From positions 3,476,501 to 3,540,500 of the forward strand of contig CANJKZ010000078.1 in NCBI GenBank assembly GCA_947471745.1: a stretch of DNA of 64,000 nucleotides, given 5' to 3'. Position numbers and translations under genes: made by a program. The stretch's first letter is position 1. Every line of letters starts with the position of its first letter. This DNA comes from Closterium sp. Naga37s-1. Taxonomy: Eukaryota > Streptophyta > Zygnematophyceae > Desmidiales > Closteriaceae. Below the pieces are notes generated by a model. The model made no database searches. It was not told the DNA's origin and saw only the letters and a list, made by a program, of their open reading frames with translations. Shown here one piece after another: positions 20,656 to 31,109 of this stretch.

Positions 20656-20749
20656 GCGCCCTAGGGCACGGGTAGGTAGGTAGGTAGGTAGTTACGTAGT
20701 GGTGGGCCCTTAGAAAATTTCGGTCCTAGGAAGGACCTGCTCTATACCA

Positions 20750-20881
20750 TGTTGGAATCACTGAACAGGAATGAATGAACTAGCAATGAAAAGAGTACAA
20801 GTACCTAACCCTAGAATTGTGTACCCCCTATAGGCTAACCCACTGTAGCCTAAACTAACACAACATATATAATGTTTGACA
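20750..20881 (-). repeat. 5' LTR of copia A
   Basis: 132 bp, identical to the LTR at 13408-13539, followed leftward by the primer site TGGTATAGAGCAGG on the minus strand and on the right by the target duplication CCCGC. Confidence 0.95.
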
Positions 20882-21055
20882 CCCGCGTCGCAAATTTGGT
20901 GAAATTCGGAAGCCTAATTTCACCGAGAACAATTGAACGCGCCTTCCAATCGAAGGTTGGATTGTGTTGCCGCCACGTGGCATCGGATTGCAGGGTCTTC
21001 TGAATCAACACTCAGCACTTCGGCAACCTACAGCTCACGCAATTGTGAGCACCGA
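20882..21055. other. Right flank of copia A
   Basis: Unremarkable sequence after the target duplication; no gene seen. It is the former neighbour of position 13407. Confidence 0.5.
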
Positions 21056-21490
21056 AAAGGCACCTTCGGTGGGTTGGGGGCAAAACAGCCCCACCACATT
21101 TTTCCCTCCAACAGAGGGTAGAAGCATATGGACTTGTCAAAGGTGATGTCACGAGAATGGAGGAAACGATGAGACGAAGGTTGGTAGAACATCTAGTCAA
21201 GGACGTCAACGAGGAAATAAAGGAAGACACGCATGAGAGTACGACCCGAGAGCTTATCCACACGAGGGTCGCTGATGTGAGCAAGGTATCCCCAGATGTG
21301 AAATCCAGACGAAGCACCAGGGAACCCAGTCCAGACGAGGGTCGCCGAAACCTGCGGTCGACACCCACCAGGTTCCTAGAGAACGAGGTGATGTTTGGAC
21401 CTGTGAGGGAGCCAGACGGTACTAACGGGCACGGAAGTGCAGTAGCGCTGCGTGCGACAACCAGTCCAGAGGAGGGGCCGGCCATGGAGA
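21056..21490 (-). mobile_element. Copia fragment, broken
   Basis: On the minus strand there is a stretch like LADPSGGPV ... LPCPLVPSGSLTG ... FSRNLVG (the region after protease in the short-LTR copia group), followed by pieces resembling the end of integrase. A small, internally reduced, old fossil with several breaks. No LTR can be assigned to it. Confidence 0.6.
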
Positions 21491-23136
21491 TTGCGACAGG
21501 AGTTGGAAGCGGTGAGAATGTGGTGCAATCGAGTGCCGAACCGATTCATGGTCAAGTTGTGTTACCCGATTCCGCGAGCGGACGACCCGTTGAATCAACA
21601 TCATGGGGCTCTCTATTGCTCGGAGATGGATTTGCGAGGTGGCTATCACCAAAATTGTGGGTTTATCAATGAGAGCCCGAAGACTGCTTTTCACATACAA
21701 TACGACAATTACAAGTACACAGTTATGACTTTTGACTTGACAAACGTACATGCGACTTTTCATTTAACGATGAACGGGGTGTTCTGGGACCTGCTGGACA
21801 AAATGGCCACAGTTTAGCTGGACAATATCCTGGTGTACATCAAAACTAGGGATAAGCATTTTCGAGGTTTGGAGGAAGTGTTCCATCGACTGCATTAGAA
21901 CAGGCTGATTACGAAGGGTTGTGTGTGCGAGTTCCTAAAGCCGGACCTGGAGTTTCTGGGGCACATAGTTTCAGGAGAGGGAATTAAAATTGACCCTTGC
22001 AAAGTCACTGCGACTCTAGAGTGGAAGCCGCTCTCCAACGTCACGGAGCTGTAGTGTTTTCTCGGGTTCGTAACTTATGTACGAAGACTTATCCCGAATA
22101 TAGCGGGGATAACCGGACCCTTGACCGACTTACTGCATAAAAGTACAAGAGAGCAGGCCGCCTTCGACAAGCTAAAAAACACATTGTGTTCACCCCAGGT
22201 GCTGCGGGTCGCAGATCCATCTCGACCGTTTGAGGCTACAAATGATGCCAGCGACTTTGCTGTCGGCGTAGTACTGTTACAGGACTTCGGCAACGGACTG
22301 CAACCATTTGCGTACGAGTCATACAAAGTGCAGCCACCCGAGCGCAACTACTAGGCTCACGACAAAGAAATGCTAGCCATCGTGCATGCATTTCATGCCT
22401 GGCACTGCTACCTGACGAGAGCCGACATGATAGTCCAAACGGACCACAAATCACCACAATACGTGCGAGCTCAACCAACGCTCAACGTGTGACAAATTTG
22501 ATGGTTGGAATTATTGGAGTCCAACATCCGCAGCATCATCATGTAGAAGGGCGCGAATAACATCGCGGATGTTCTGACCCGACTATCCATGTAGACCGCT
22601 GTAGCAATAATTGCCCAGTCTAACCCACTATTTTTAGGTTTTTTCAAATAAGGGTATAAGACAGATCACATCTTCAAATGAAGCCATCATCAACGGGCCA
22701 CAAGAGAAGTACTTCTTGAAAGCTGGCACAAACCAGATGTGGGTCCCATCATACCATCCCTTCAGAGGGTTGCTGACGCATGAGGTTCATGAATCTAACC
22801 TCTCAGTGCATTTTGGCATCGACAAAACGCAAAACGATTGCAACGAAATTACTATTGGCCTTACATGTTTTTGGATGTGCAGCGCTACGCAACAACCTAG
22901 CCGACCTGCCAAGCGATGACGTCTTCTCGCTCACGGCCAGCTAGATTACTACAACCACTTGAGCCACCTGAGCGTCCATGGCAACAAGAGATGATGGATT
23001 TAGTCACAGGTCTGCTAGCTGGAGCCATCAGCAACAACTCAGTACAGTCATCATTGACCCATTAACAAAAATGTCGAGTTTCGCACCATTCCACACAACG
23101 ATCACATCCAAAGTCACAACAAAACGGTTCATCTTG
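21491..23136 (+). mobile_element. Ty3/gypsy fossil C, left part (RT, RNase H, start of integrase)
   Basis: Plus strand. RT signature pieces KLCYPIPRADDPLNQ, MDLRGGYHQ and FLGHIVSGEGI; RNase H-like FEATNDASDFAVGVVL, NYxAHDKEMLAIVHAFHAW and NNIADVLTRLS; an integrase zinc-region remnant and a core start (EMMDLVTGLL) near 22.99 kb. The gypsy order RT, RNase H, integrase is clear. It is heavily decayed (many breaks) and is cut by copia B at 23137; the integrase resumes at 30050. Its LTRs were not found. Confidence 0.85.
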
Positions 23137-23269
23137 TGTCAGGAGAATGAACGAGGATGGATGCATTGAGCAGAAAGTTGGGTACAGGTACTAACCCTAA
23201 TTGGGTTGTACCCCTTATGGGCTACCCCACTACAGCCTACACAAATGTAAGCATTATAACATTCTAACA
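23137..23269 (-). repeat. 3' LTR of copia B
   Basis: 133 bp with TG...CA ends, about 93% identical by eye to 29917-30049. Confidence 0.9.
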
Positions 23270-23483
23270 CACCCCCATAGGCAAAGTGGGGGAGAACAAG
23301 TGGTCACAAGACCAGTCAAGAAAAGCAAAGCAAGCCCAGGGTGGATCACAAAGTCACCACACAGTCCGAGCACAAGGCCAGTTCACATGCAGTGTTATAT
23401 AAAGAGCACAAACAGTACAGTGATCATAGCCTAGCAAGAGTAAGAAAGCAGGTATATACATAGATCACAGTACAAGCAAAGTC

Positions 23484-26400
23484 ACGAAGTGAGCAAGTGA
23501 GGCAAAGTAGGCACAAGGCCTAAAACAGTAGAGAAGCGCTGATGATCACCAGACTGAAGTGCCTTGGTGAATATACCAGCAGTGTTGGCCCTAGTGGCCA
23601 CGTACGCAAGATGAAGCTGACCACGCTGCCGCAAATCTCGAGCAAGGAAGTATCGCAGAGCAATGTGCTTCGTTCTGTGCTCCGGTCTGTGCTCCTGACA
23701 CAAGGCAATCATGGCCTTGTTGTCTACGTACAGAACTGGAGGCGAACGAGGCTGCTCTCCCAAGTCAGTCAGCAGGTAGGTGAGCCAGCGTAACTCCTGT
23801 GCAGCCATGGCCCCTGCGTAGATCTCAGTCTCTCAACTGGAACTGAGAACCGAAGACGAGCGGGTAGACCGCCAGGAAACAGAGCCGGAACCGAGGCTGA
23901 AGGTGTAACCCTATGACGACCCCTGCGTAGCCAAGTCGTCAACCCAAGAAGCGTCTGCGTGACCAGTGGGGACAACTGGACCCCGTCCTCCAAGCACGAG
24001 CCCTATGCCCGATGTACTGCACAAGTAACGCAATACCCTCTTCGCAGCATCCCAGTGCACCTTTCGGTGCCTACCGGGAGCCACGAGGCTGAGAGGGTAC
24101 GCGAGGTCAGGTCGTGTGCACGTCATCAGGTACATGAGGCAACCCATAAGCTTTGGGTACGGAACACTCGGCTCTATAGACTCGTCCGAAGGTGGAGCTG
24201 AGAGCAAGTGGCCGGTAGACAGAGGAGTGGGCTGTGGCAAGGAGAACTGGAAGGCGAAGCGCTGAAGGACCTGGTGCACCATGTGTGACTGAGTCAGGGT
24301 GATGGTGTGCTGTGCTCTGTCCCGGGTGATCTGCAAGCCAAGATAGCTGCGTAGTTCACCCAGGTCAGTGCAGGTGTGTCTCTTTTGCAGCTCCGACTTC
24401 ACAAGGGTCAGTGCCTCAGTGTCAGCAGTGGCAAAGACCAGGTCGTCGACGTACACGAGGACGTAGAACGGCGGCAGCGACATGTCGGTGCGTAGAAACT
24501 GCGACGGGTCAGCAGTCGAAGGAGTAAACCCCAGAGCCGCAAGTGTAGTCCTCAGTGTGTCGTGCCACTCGCGAGGTGCCTGGCGGAGACCATAGACTGG
24601 CCGCCGGAGGCTCCACTGAGTACCTGCAGGAAACGAGCCAGTGAAGCTAGGTGGGCGGCGCAGCTAGATCTCCTCGTGCAGGCTGCCCTGCAAGAAAGCT
24701 GTACTGAAGTCCAGAGAGTGCAACTCGAAGTTACGATGAGCACCGACGAGCAGCAACACCCAAAGAGTGGTCATCTTTGGGATGGGGGAGAAGTTCTGGA
24801 AGTAGTTGACCCCCTGTCGCTGACTGAAGCCTCGAGCAACGTAACGCGCCTTAAAGGCAGGCGGAGAACCCGGCGGCCACTTCACCCTGAAAATCCACAT
24901 GCCATCGACTATGTTCGCTCCAGACAGGGGAACTGTGTCGACATAGGTGCCTGTGGACTTCCAGGATGCCATCTCGGCATCCATGGCTGTCTACCACTGA
25001 GAGGAGTAAGGACCCGTAATCGCCTCTGCGTAAGAGTGCGAGGTCGGGATGTCTGGTGCATCAGGGTCTCCCTCACGGACAAGCAGCAAGGAAGCCAAAC
25101 GAGTTACAGTAGCTGCAAGACACTCAAAGTCCTCCTGCTTGTCCTCAAGGACGTCCGTGCCAAGAGCACACTCACTCCCGACGGACGGAGGACTGGCAGA
25201 ATCAGACTCAGCAACAAGAGCAGTGGCGTAGTCTAGATGACAGGCAGCAGAAAAGTCAGCTTGCTCAGCAACGAAGGCAGACGCAGTAGGGGACTCAAAA
25301 GAATGGTCAGTGACAACAGTGGCGAGGAGACGAGAGACAGTGGGACTGGCTGCACGAGCTAGGTCAGACTCAGGGTCAGGGACGGCAGGAAGAGAGGACT
25401 TAGGAGGAGGCGGCAGAGTAACACGTAGTGGAACAGAGGAAGGACGAAGTGCCATAGCTTGGGTGCCGGGGATAGGAGGAGGACGCGGACGAGGAATGCG
25501 ACGACCGGTGCGAACAGGCAAGACAGGACGAGACTCAGGCTCACGGCGCTCTGTAAGACCTCTGGTCTGCTCAGTGAAAGGAGAAGGAGCAGGCTGTGGG
25601 GAGGCTAGCTGTAACGGCAGCTGTGACTGATCAGGCGGTGGACACAGTAAGGGAGGAGTAAGGCCAGTAGAAGACGGGAGACCAAGAACCTGCTGATGCA
25701 GGGGAACGAAGTACGATCGCGGCCGCACATTGCCTCGAGCACTAGTACTGCCAGACACAGCACCCCCAGCTCCAGCACCTCCAGCTCCAGCGCCACCAGC
25801 GCCACTGCCTCCAGCTCCAGCGCCTCCAGGCTCCGCACGGTCTCCAGCTCCAGCTCCTCCAGCTCCAGCGCCCCAAACACCACCAGAACCCCTGGTACGA
25901 GCACCTCCAAGAGCAGCAACTGCAGCTCCTCCGGTACCACCAGCTTTAGCAGTATCTCCAGAACCTCCAAGACGAGTAACTCCAACACCTCCAGCTCCAG
26001 TGTCTCCTGCAGTAGAGTCTCCTGCTCCGGCAGCTCCACTCCGAAGGTGTGTGCGCTGAGCAAACCACTCGCGCAGCTGCTGCAGGGAGAGAGGCTCTGG
26101 TCGGGGAGACAGTCGTGACGAAGGACCCGAAGGACCTCCAGAAGAAGTAGTACCCCGACGCTCAGCACCCCCAGACTCCGCACCCTCAGACTCTGCACCC
26201 CCAGACTCCACACCCTCAGGCTCAGCACCCCCAGGCTCCACACCCGCAGGCTCAGCACCCCCCGGGCTCCGCACCCCCAGGCTCAGCACCCCCAGACCCG
26301 GCACCCTCAGACTCAGCACCCCTAGGCTCAGCACCCCCAGACGCAGCACCCCCAGACGCAACACCTCGAGCAGCACCTGAGCCGACAGCGACCTCAACAG

Positions 26401-29214
26401 GCACAGTACCAGGGAGAGGGTCTACCTTAGACACACCTGAGGGAGCAGGACCCTGGGGCGGGAGGGGGTCTACCGGAGGGGGACCTGGAGAAAGGAAGAG
26501 CGGCGGGGGTGGGGGAGGGGCAGAGCGGTAGGGAAAGAGACGGTAAAAGGGAACCGACTCGTCGAACGTGACGTCCTGAGAGGGGAAGACACGGCGCGAG
26601 GTGGGGTGGTGAAACTACCAGCCAGGCGCGTCAGGGGGAAAGCAAAAGAAGACGCAGGGAATAGCCCGGGCGGATAGCTTGTCCGCGGACGTATTGCGAA
26701 CAAAGGCACGAGAGCCCCAGACCTGGAACACTGACGCATCGCCAACCTCCCCTGTCCAACGTAGTGTCGGCGAGGTCTCCGGCAAGGAGACACAAGGCCA
26801 AAGGTTGAGCTGATGCGCAGCGTACCGGACCGCAAACGGCCACAGAAAATGGGTAGCAGCCGCATGGATCATGGAGGTACGAGCGACCTCCATGACTAAG
26901 CCAATGCGACGCTCACCAATCCCATTTTGCTGCGGTGAGGCCGGAAGCGTGAATCACTGGAGAATACCCTCCCCACGATAAAAGTCTCGCAAGAGGTCGG
27001 AGGAGAACTCACCACCTCTGTCAGAGTGTAGACGCAGGACAGGAAGGTCCTGGCGGAACCGCTCGCGGAGCTGGAGACGGACTGCGCGGATCCAAGGGAT
27101 CAAGAAATCAGGCTCCTCACCCATGCTGCACAAGGGGAAGACCGTGGTGTAGCGCGTGTAGTCGTCAACAACCAGCAGAAAGTAGCGCTCGCGGCCCTGT
27201 CTACTGACGCCCCTCAACGCAAGGAAGGCAGGGCGGGGCAAGCGAGGGCGGGAGGGGAGGCAGAGACCTGGGAAGAGCAGAGACAAGGAGACGGGAGTGC
27301 ATGCCACGAAGGCGTGGCAGGGAGGGGTGACCAAGGCGGTGGTGCCACAGGAGAGTCTGGTGCGATAAGAGGTGACACGAGCAAGGGGGTGCTACCGGAC
27401 CTGACGCAGACACCTGGGCAGACGCAGCTACCTGAGGAGGCTCAGGAGCCAGTGTGTATAGACTCAACCCAAGCCGACGAGTGAACGTGGCCAGGTGACG
27501 GCCCGTTCGTATACACGTGCAGATCGACACACACTGACCCCCACGAGTGGTGGTAGTGACCATCGCATCCTGGAGGGCAGCGGTGCTCACCAAGTTCGTA
27601 GAGAACAAGGGGAGCTGAAGGCCTGACAGTGAGCCGGACGGAACCGCCGGACACGGGAGATTAGTGGAGGAACGGGTAAGGACTGGGCCCCCGGAGGGGT
27701 CAGCCATTCTGACCAGTACAGGTCCAGACAGAGAAGTGAGGGTGGTGCTATCGCGAAAGAAACAGCGTGAAGCACCTGAGTCAAGCGTGAAGGTGTGCAA
27801 GGCCTCAGCAGGCGCAGTACAAGGGAGAGCAGACTCACTAGCACCAAGAGCAGCAGCCTCTATACATGGGTCAGGCAGCACACACAGGTAACAGTCACCC
27901 TCAGCACTAACAGACAAGGCATACATAGCAGCAAGGATAGCATCATAGTCTAGGTCAAAGATAGCAACTCCAGACCTAAGCAGATCTGCCCAACAAAAAC
28001 TTGGCCTCGTCACCAAACTCTGCGCGCAAAGCGTCGTTGAGGCGGGAGAAGCAGCGGTGCTGAGTGTGAGGCTTCCCGCATGTTTGACCAGCACTGTCAC
28101 CCGTGCGAATGACATACGGGCAGCTACCACTACCCCCTGACACCCCACGCTGAGAAAACCACTCACAAAGCTGCTGGGGCGACGGGGTCTCGCTCCGACG
28201 CTGCTGCTGCTGCCTCTGGCAACCACCACAACCTCCCTGCTGCGTAGCTCCAGCTCGACCGGCACCACTCCCACTGCCGCCACTACCGCCACCCCCACCG
28301 CTGCCACCACCGCCGCCACCAAAGCCCCCCCTCCCGCCACCACTCCCACCACCGCCACCACCTCCACTACCTCCACCACCTCCACTGCTGCCCCCACCAC
28401 CACCCCCGCTGCCACCGCCACCACCCCTGCCACCCTTGCCCTTGCTGCTGCGGCGCTTCCCACTAGCAGAAGCAGCCCCGACATCCTCAGCACCAAGGAC
28501 GTCAACAGCAGCAGTAGAAGCGTAGGAGGGGGCAAGGGGGGAGGGGGAACACCCCTCAAAGAAGGGCGTGCGAGGAGTGCCACGAGCGGCACCTACAGCG
28601 ACTACAATAGTCTCAGCTGCAAGGAGGTTCTGCTCGAGTAGGTCAACAGTGAGGGCTGTGGGGTCAAGTGCGAGAAAGTGGTCCCTGACAGCGCGAAGAG
28701 AGTTAGAGAGGCGGGTGACTATAAAGTAGAGAGTGATGTACATCGGGGGCTGGTTCCTGTCAAGGAAGTCTGCTGGGAGGTTAGCGCGGTAGCGAGCATC
28801 GCTAGTGCGAAGGTGGGTTACGAGGTCCTCTACTGTGGCAAAGGCGGACTGCTCGGGAAACAGGTAGGGCAGTAGAAGACGGCCTAGAGCAGCAGTGGCA
28901 TTCGAGGAGCAACGGGCGACTACATCGTCGTACAGTGCCTGTGTAGTCCTGTGCTGTCTGTAGTTAGCGCATTCGGCTAACGGCAGGTGGTTGCGAATGG
29001 CGAAGCGAGCAGCAGCGTCAAGAGTAAGCCACTGTGAGCGACTCGCACTGTCAGCTGTGGCGGGAGGGGCGGGAGAGGCTCCAGACGTGTGGTCAAACAA
29101 CGAAACGCTGTCTCTAGAGTCGCTGAGTAGGTACAGCTGCAAGTCGTCGAGCCACGTGTCGAACTGGATCGGACGGCCCTCATGGTCGAACGCGATTACG
29201 CGGAGAGAAGCCAT
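23484..29214 (-). pseudogene. Copia B gag-pol remains
   Basis: Recognisable parts: gag with Gly-rich tail and an unusual zinc knuckle (CPYVIRTGDSAGQTCGKPH followed by QHRC); protease; integrase with LLVVDDYTRYTTVFPL and HSDRGGEFSSDLL; a linker rich in GAEPGG-like and GAGAGG-like units at about 25.7-26.45 kb; RT with YVLVYVDDLVFATAD; RNase H with MAAQELRWLTYLLTDLG and its C-terminal end near 23.49 kb. It is a fossil with several breaks. Confidence 0.88.
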
Positions 29215-29224
29215 AGTAGCGAAG

Positions 29225-29865
29225 CATGCAGGGCGGGCAGGATCCGGGCAGCGCAAGAAACAGGGCAGGCAGCAGCAAGGGGCGGCAAGCGGGCTGCAAG
29301 TGGCGGCGAGCAGGCTGCAAGAGGGGCTGCTGGCGGGCCTAGGGGCGGCGGGCGGGCCGCAAGGGGCGGCGCGCGGGGCTGCAGGGGCAGGGAGCAGGCT
29401 GCAGGGGCAAAGGGCGGGCCGCAAGGGGCGGTGCGCAGGGCTGCATGGGGCGGTGAGCAGCGCAGTAGGGGCGGTGGGTGGGCCGCAAGAAGCGGCGCGC
29501 GAGGCTGCAAGGGCGGCTCGCGGGCTGCAGAGGCAAAGGGCGGGCTGCAAGGGGCGGCGCGCGGGGCTGCAGGGGCGGCGAGCAAGGCAGCAGGGGCGGC
29601 GCGCGGGGCCTAGGGTCGACGGGCGGACCGCAAGGGGCAGCGCACGGGGCCTAGGGTCGACGGGAGGGCCTGCAGGGGCGGTGCGGGGGGCAGCAAGGGC
29701 GACGGTGGGCCTGCAGGGGCGGTGCGCGGGGCCTGGGGTCGACGGGCGGGCCGCAACGGGGCGGCGCGCGGGGCAGTAGGTGCGGCATGAAGGCTGCAGA
29801 GGGCGGCGCGTGAGCCAGCAGGGCGGCGTGCTGGTAGGGCAGGGCAGCTAGTGGGGCAGCTCTGT
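29225..29865. repeat. GC-rich minisatellite in the copia B leader
   Basis: About 0.64 kb of permuted units such as GGGGCGGCGCGCGGGGCTGC and GGGTCGACGGGCGGGCC between primer site and gag. The sequence differs from the leader array of A, but position and composition match. Confidence 0.88.
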
Positions 29866-29916
29866 GGTGGGCCCAAAAAAAAAACCAGTCCGAGCGAAGG
29901 ACCTGCTCTGAAACCA

Positions 29917-30049
29917 TGTCAGAAAAATGAACGAGGATGGATGCATTGAGCAAAAAGTTGGGTACAAGTACTAACCCTAATTGGGTTGTACCCCTTACGG
30001 GCTACCCCACTACAGCCTACACAAATGTAAGCACTATAATATTCGGACA
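29917..30049 (-). repeat. 5' LTR of copia B
   Basis: 133 bp partner of 23137-23269, with the primer site directly to its left (minus-strand downstream). Confidence 0.9.
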
Positions 30050-30544
30050 TCTCGATCTTTGTACGCCGACACGGGTTACCTTCAGTGATCATCAGCGATC
30101 GGGATCTGGAATTTCAGCGAATTTTTGGCAAGAGACATGGGCATAATTCGGTTCCATCGTCATACCACCCGCAAACTGCCAGCCAGACGGAACAGACCAA
30201 TCAGATCATCCAGTAGTTGGTTCGCACCAACAACCCTGACTTGTCCAAGTGGGAAGTTTTTATTCCAATCTTGTAGCTTGCGTATAACAACGCACTCTCC
30301 GCCACGATCAACCGGTCCCCATTTTACCTTGACTACTAGATAAACCCGATGGTACCTTCGTTGACTACACCCGACAGTTTTAGCACCATAATTGCAACAA
30401 TTGGTCATGGAACTGAAAATTTCCCCGACAAAGCGGTGAAAAAAATATTTGCAAGGCTAATGCCGTTGCTAGCTAGAACGCCGAAGCATCAAGGGGATTT
30501 ACCTTTAAATACCAAATAGCTGGTACTGTTGGATACGAAGAACC
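30050..30544 (+). mobile_element. Ty3/gypsy fossil C, right part (integrase core end)
   Basis: This resumes gypsy C after copia B: plus-strand pieces SDRDLEFQRIFGK, SSYHPQTASQTEQTNQIIQ and NRSPFYLDY are the second half of a Ty3 integrase core. It is decayed, with several breaks. After about 30.42 kb recognisable coding ends. Confidence 0.82.
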
Positions 30545-30889
30545 TGTCATAATCCCAACCAATAGACCATTGGGATAAAATGGCTCGTTAAGTAGCAGGT
30601 CAATGCGCCCATAACCCCCCAGGACAACGTGCCTGTAACCCTTCCCTAGGATCAATTGGAGATCTCTAGTGGACCTCTGACACCCCCCTGCACTGGGATG
30701 CCCGAGGTGCACACACTGGGATTCTTACCCGAGACCTTCGCTCTGATACCATGTCAGAATTCCAACCACTAGACCATTGGGATAAAAGGGCTTGTTATGT
30801 AGCGGGTCTATGCGCCCATAACCCCCCAGGACAACGTGTCTGTAACCCTTCCCTACGATCAATCGGGGATCTCCAGTGGACCTCTGACA
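30545..30889 (-). mobile_element. TRIM: terminal-repeat retrotransposon in miniature
   Basis: Two 138-bp direct repeats (30545-30682 and 30752-30889), each TGTCA...TGACA, flank only 69 bp. The pentamer GAACC is duplicated on both sides (30540-30544, 30890-30894). Read on the minus strand, the right repeat is followed at once by TGGTATCAGAGCG, a classic Met-tRNA primer site, and the left repeat is preceded by the purine tract GCAGGGGGG. No coding capacity. These are the defining traits of a TRIM. The repeats differ at about 13 positions, so it is old. It would need an autonomous partner's proteins. Confidence 0.9.
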
Positions 30890-30980
30890 GAACCTTCATT
30901 TGCCTCATCCGACAAAACTTTGACCGAGGTTTTTGGGACCTTTTCGAATCATCAAGATGCTGAGATCTGTCATGTCAATA
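30890..30980. other. Short spacer between the TRIM and a lone LTR
   Basis: Continuation of the TRIM target; possibly the tail of gypsy C. Nothing further recognised. Confidence 0.4.
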
Positions 30981-31093
30981 TGTCAAATGTTATATTTGCT
31001 TGATAGTCTATAGTGCGTAACATTGTAAGGAGTACAACACATTTCTATACTGCCCCCCTTCCTAGTGACCTCATTCCGCTGTTCTAATTTGAG
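30981..31093 (+). repeat. Lone copia LTR (D) with primer site
   Basis: Begins TGTCAAATG and contains the core GGAGTACAACAC shared with the LTRs of F and E. It is followed directly by TGGTATCAGAGCG at 31094, a plus-strand primer site. No body of this element follows; the next bases already belong to the minus-strand copia fossil G. It is a remnant of a 5' end. Confidence 0.7.
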
Positions 31094-31109
31094 ATGGTAT
31101 CAGAGCGAA

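Larger units (their letters stand above)
13408..20881 (-). mobile_element. Copia A: near-whole Ty1/copia LTR retrotransposon, young
   Basis: Minus-oriented, 7474 bp. The two 132-bp LTRs are identical by eye and the 5-bp target duplication CCCGC flanks both ends (13403-13407 and 20882-20886), so insertion is recent. Next to the 5' LTR is a Met-tRNA-type primer site (TGGTATAGAGCAGG); next to the 3' LTR is a polypurine-rich TATGGGGGTG. Order from 20.75 kb leftwards: LTR, primer site, GC-rich repeat leader, gag, protease, integrase, low-complexity linker, RT, RNase H, LTR. The coding block has about one break, so it is nearly whole. Confidence 0.95.
23137..30049 (-). mobile_element. Copia B: broken Ty1/copia element inserted in gypsy C
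   Basis: Minus-oriented, 6913 bp, with 133-bp LTRs at both ends. Flanking pentamers TCTTG and TCTCG differ at one base and are likely an aged target duplication. The LTRs show about nine differences, so it is clearly older than copia A. Primer site TGGTTTCAGAGCAGG lies beside the right LTR. Parts from right to left: GC-rich leader, gag (start MASLRVIAFDHEGRPIQFD, 29214), protease (FTLDSGASRCFF, near 27.78 kb), integrase, linker, RT, RNase H. It belongs to the same group as A. The coding region has roughly five to ten breaks. Confidence 0.92.

Noticed and set aside
30689-30790. A functional tRNA gene
   Set aside because: Only loose A- and B-box words are present; no cloverleaf with acceptor pairing could be drawn, and the region is within a TRIM.
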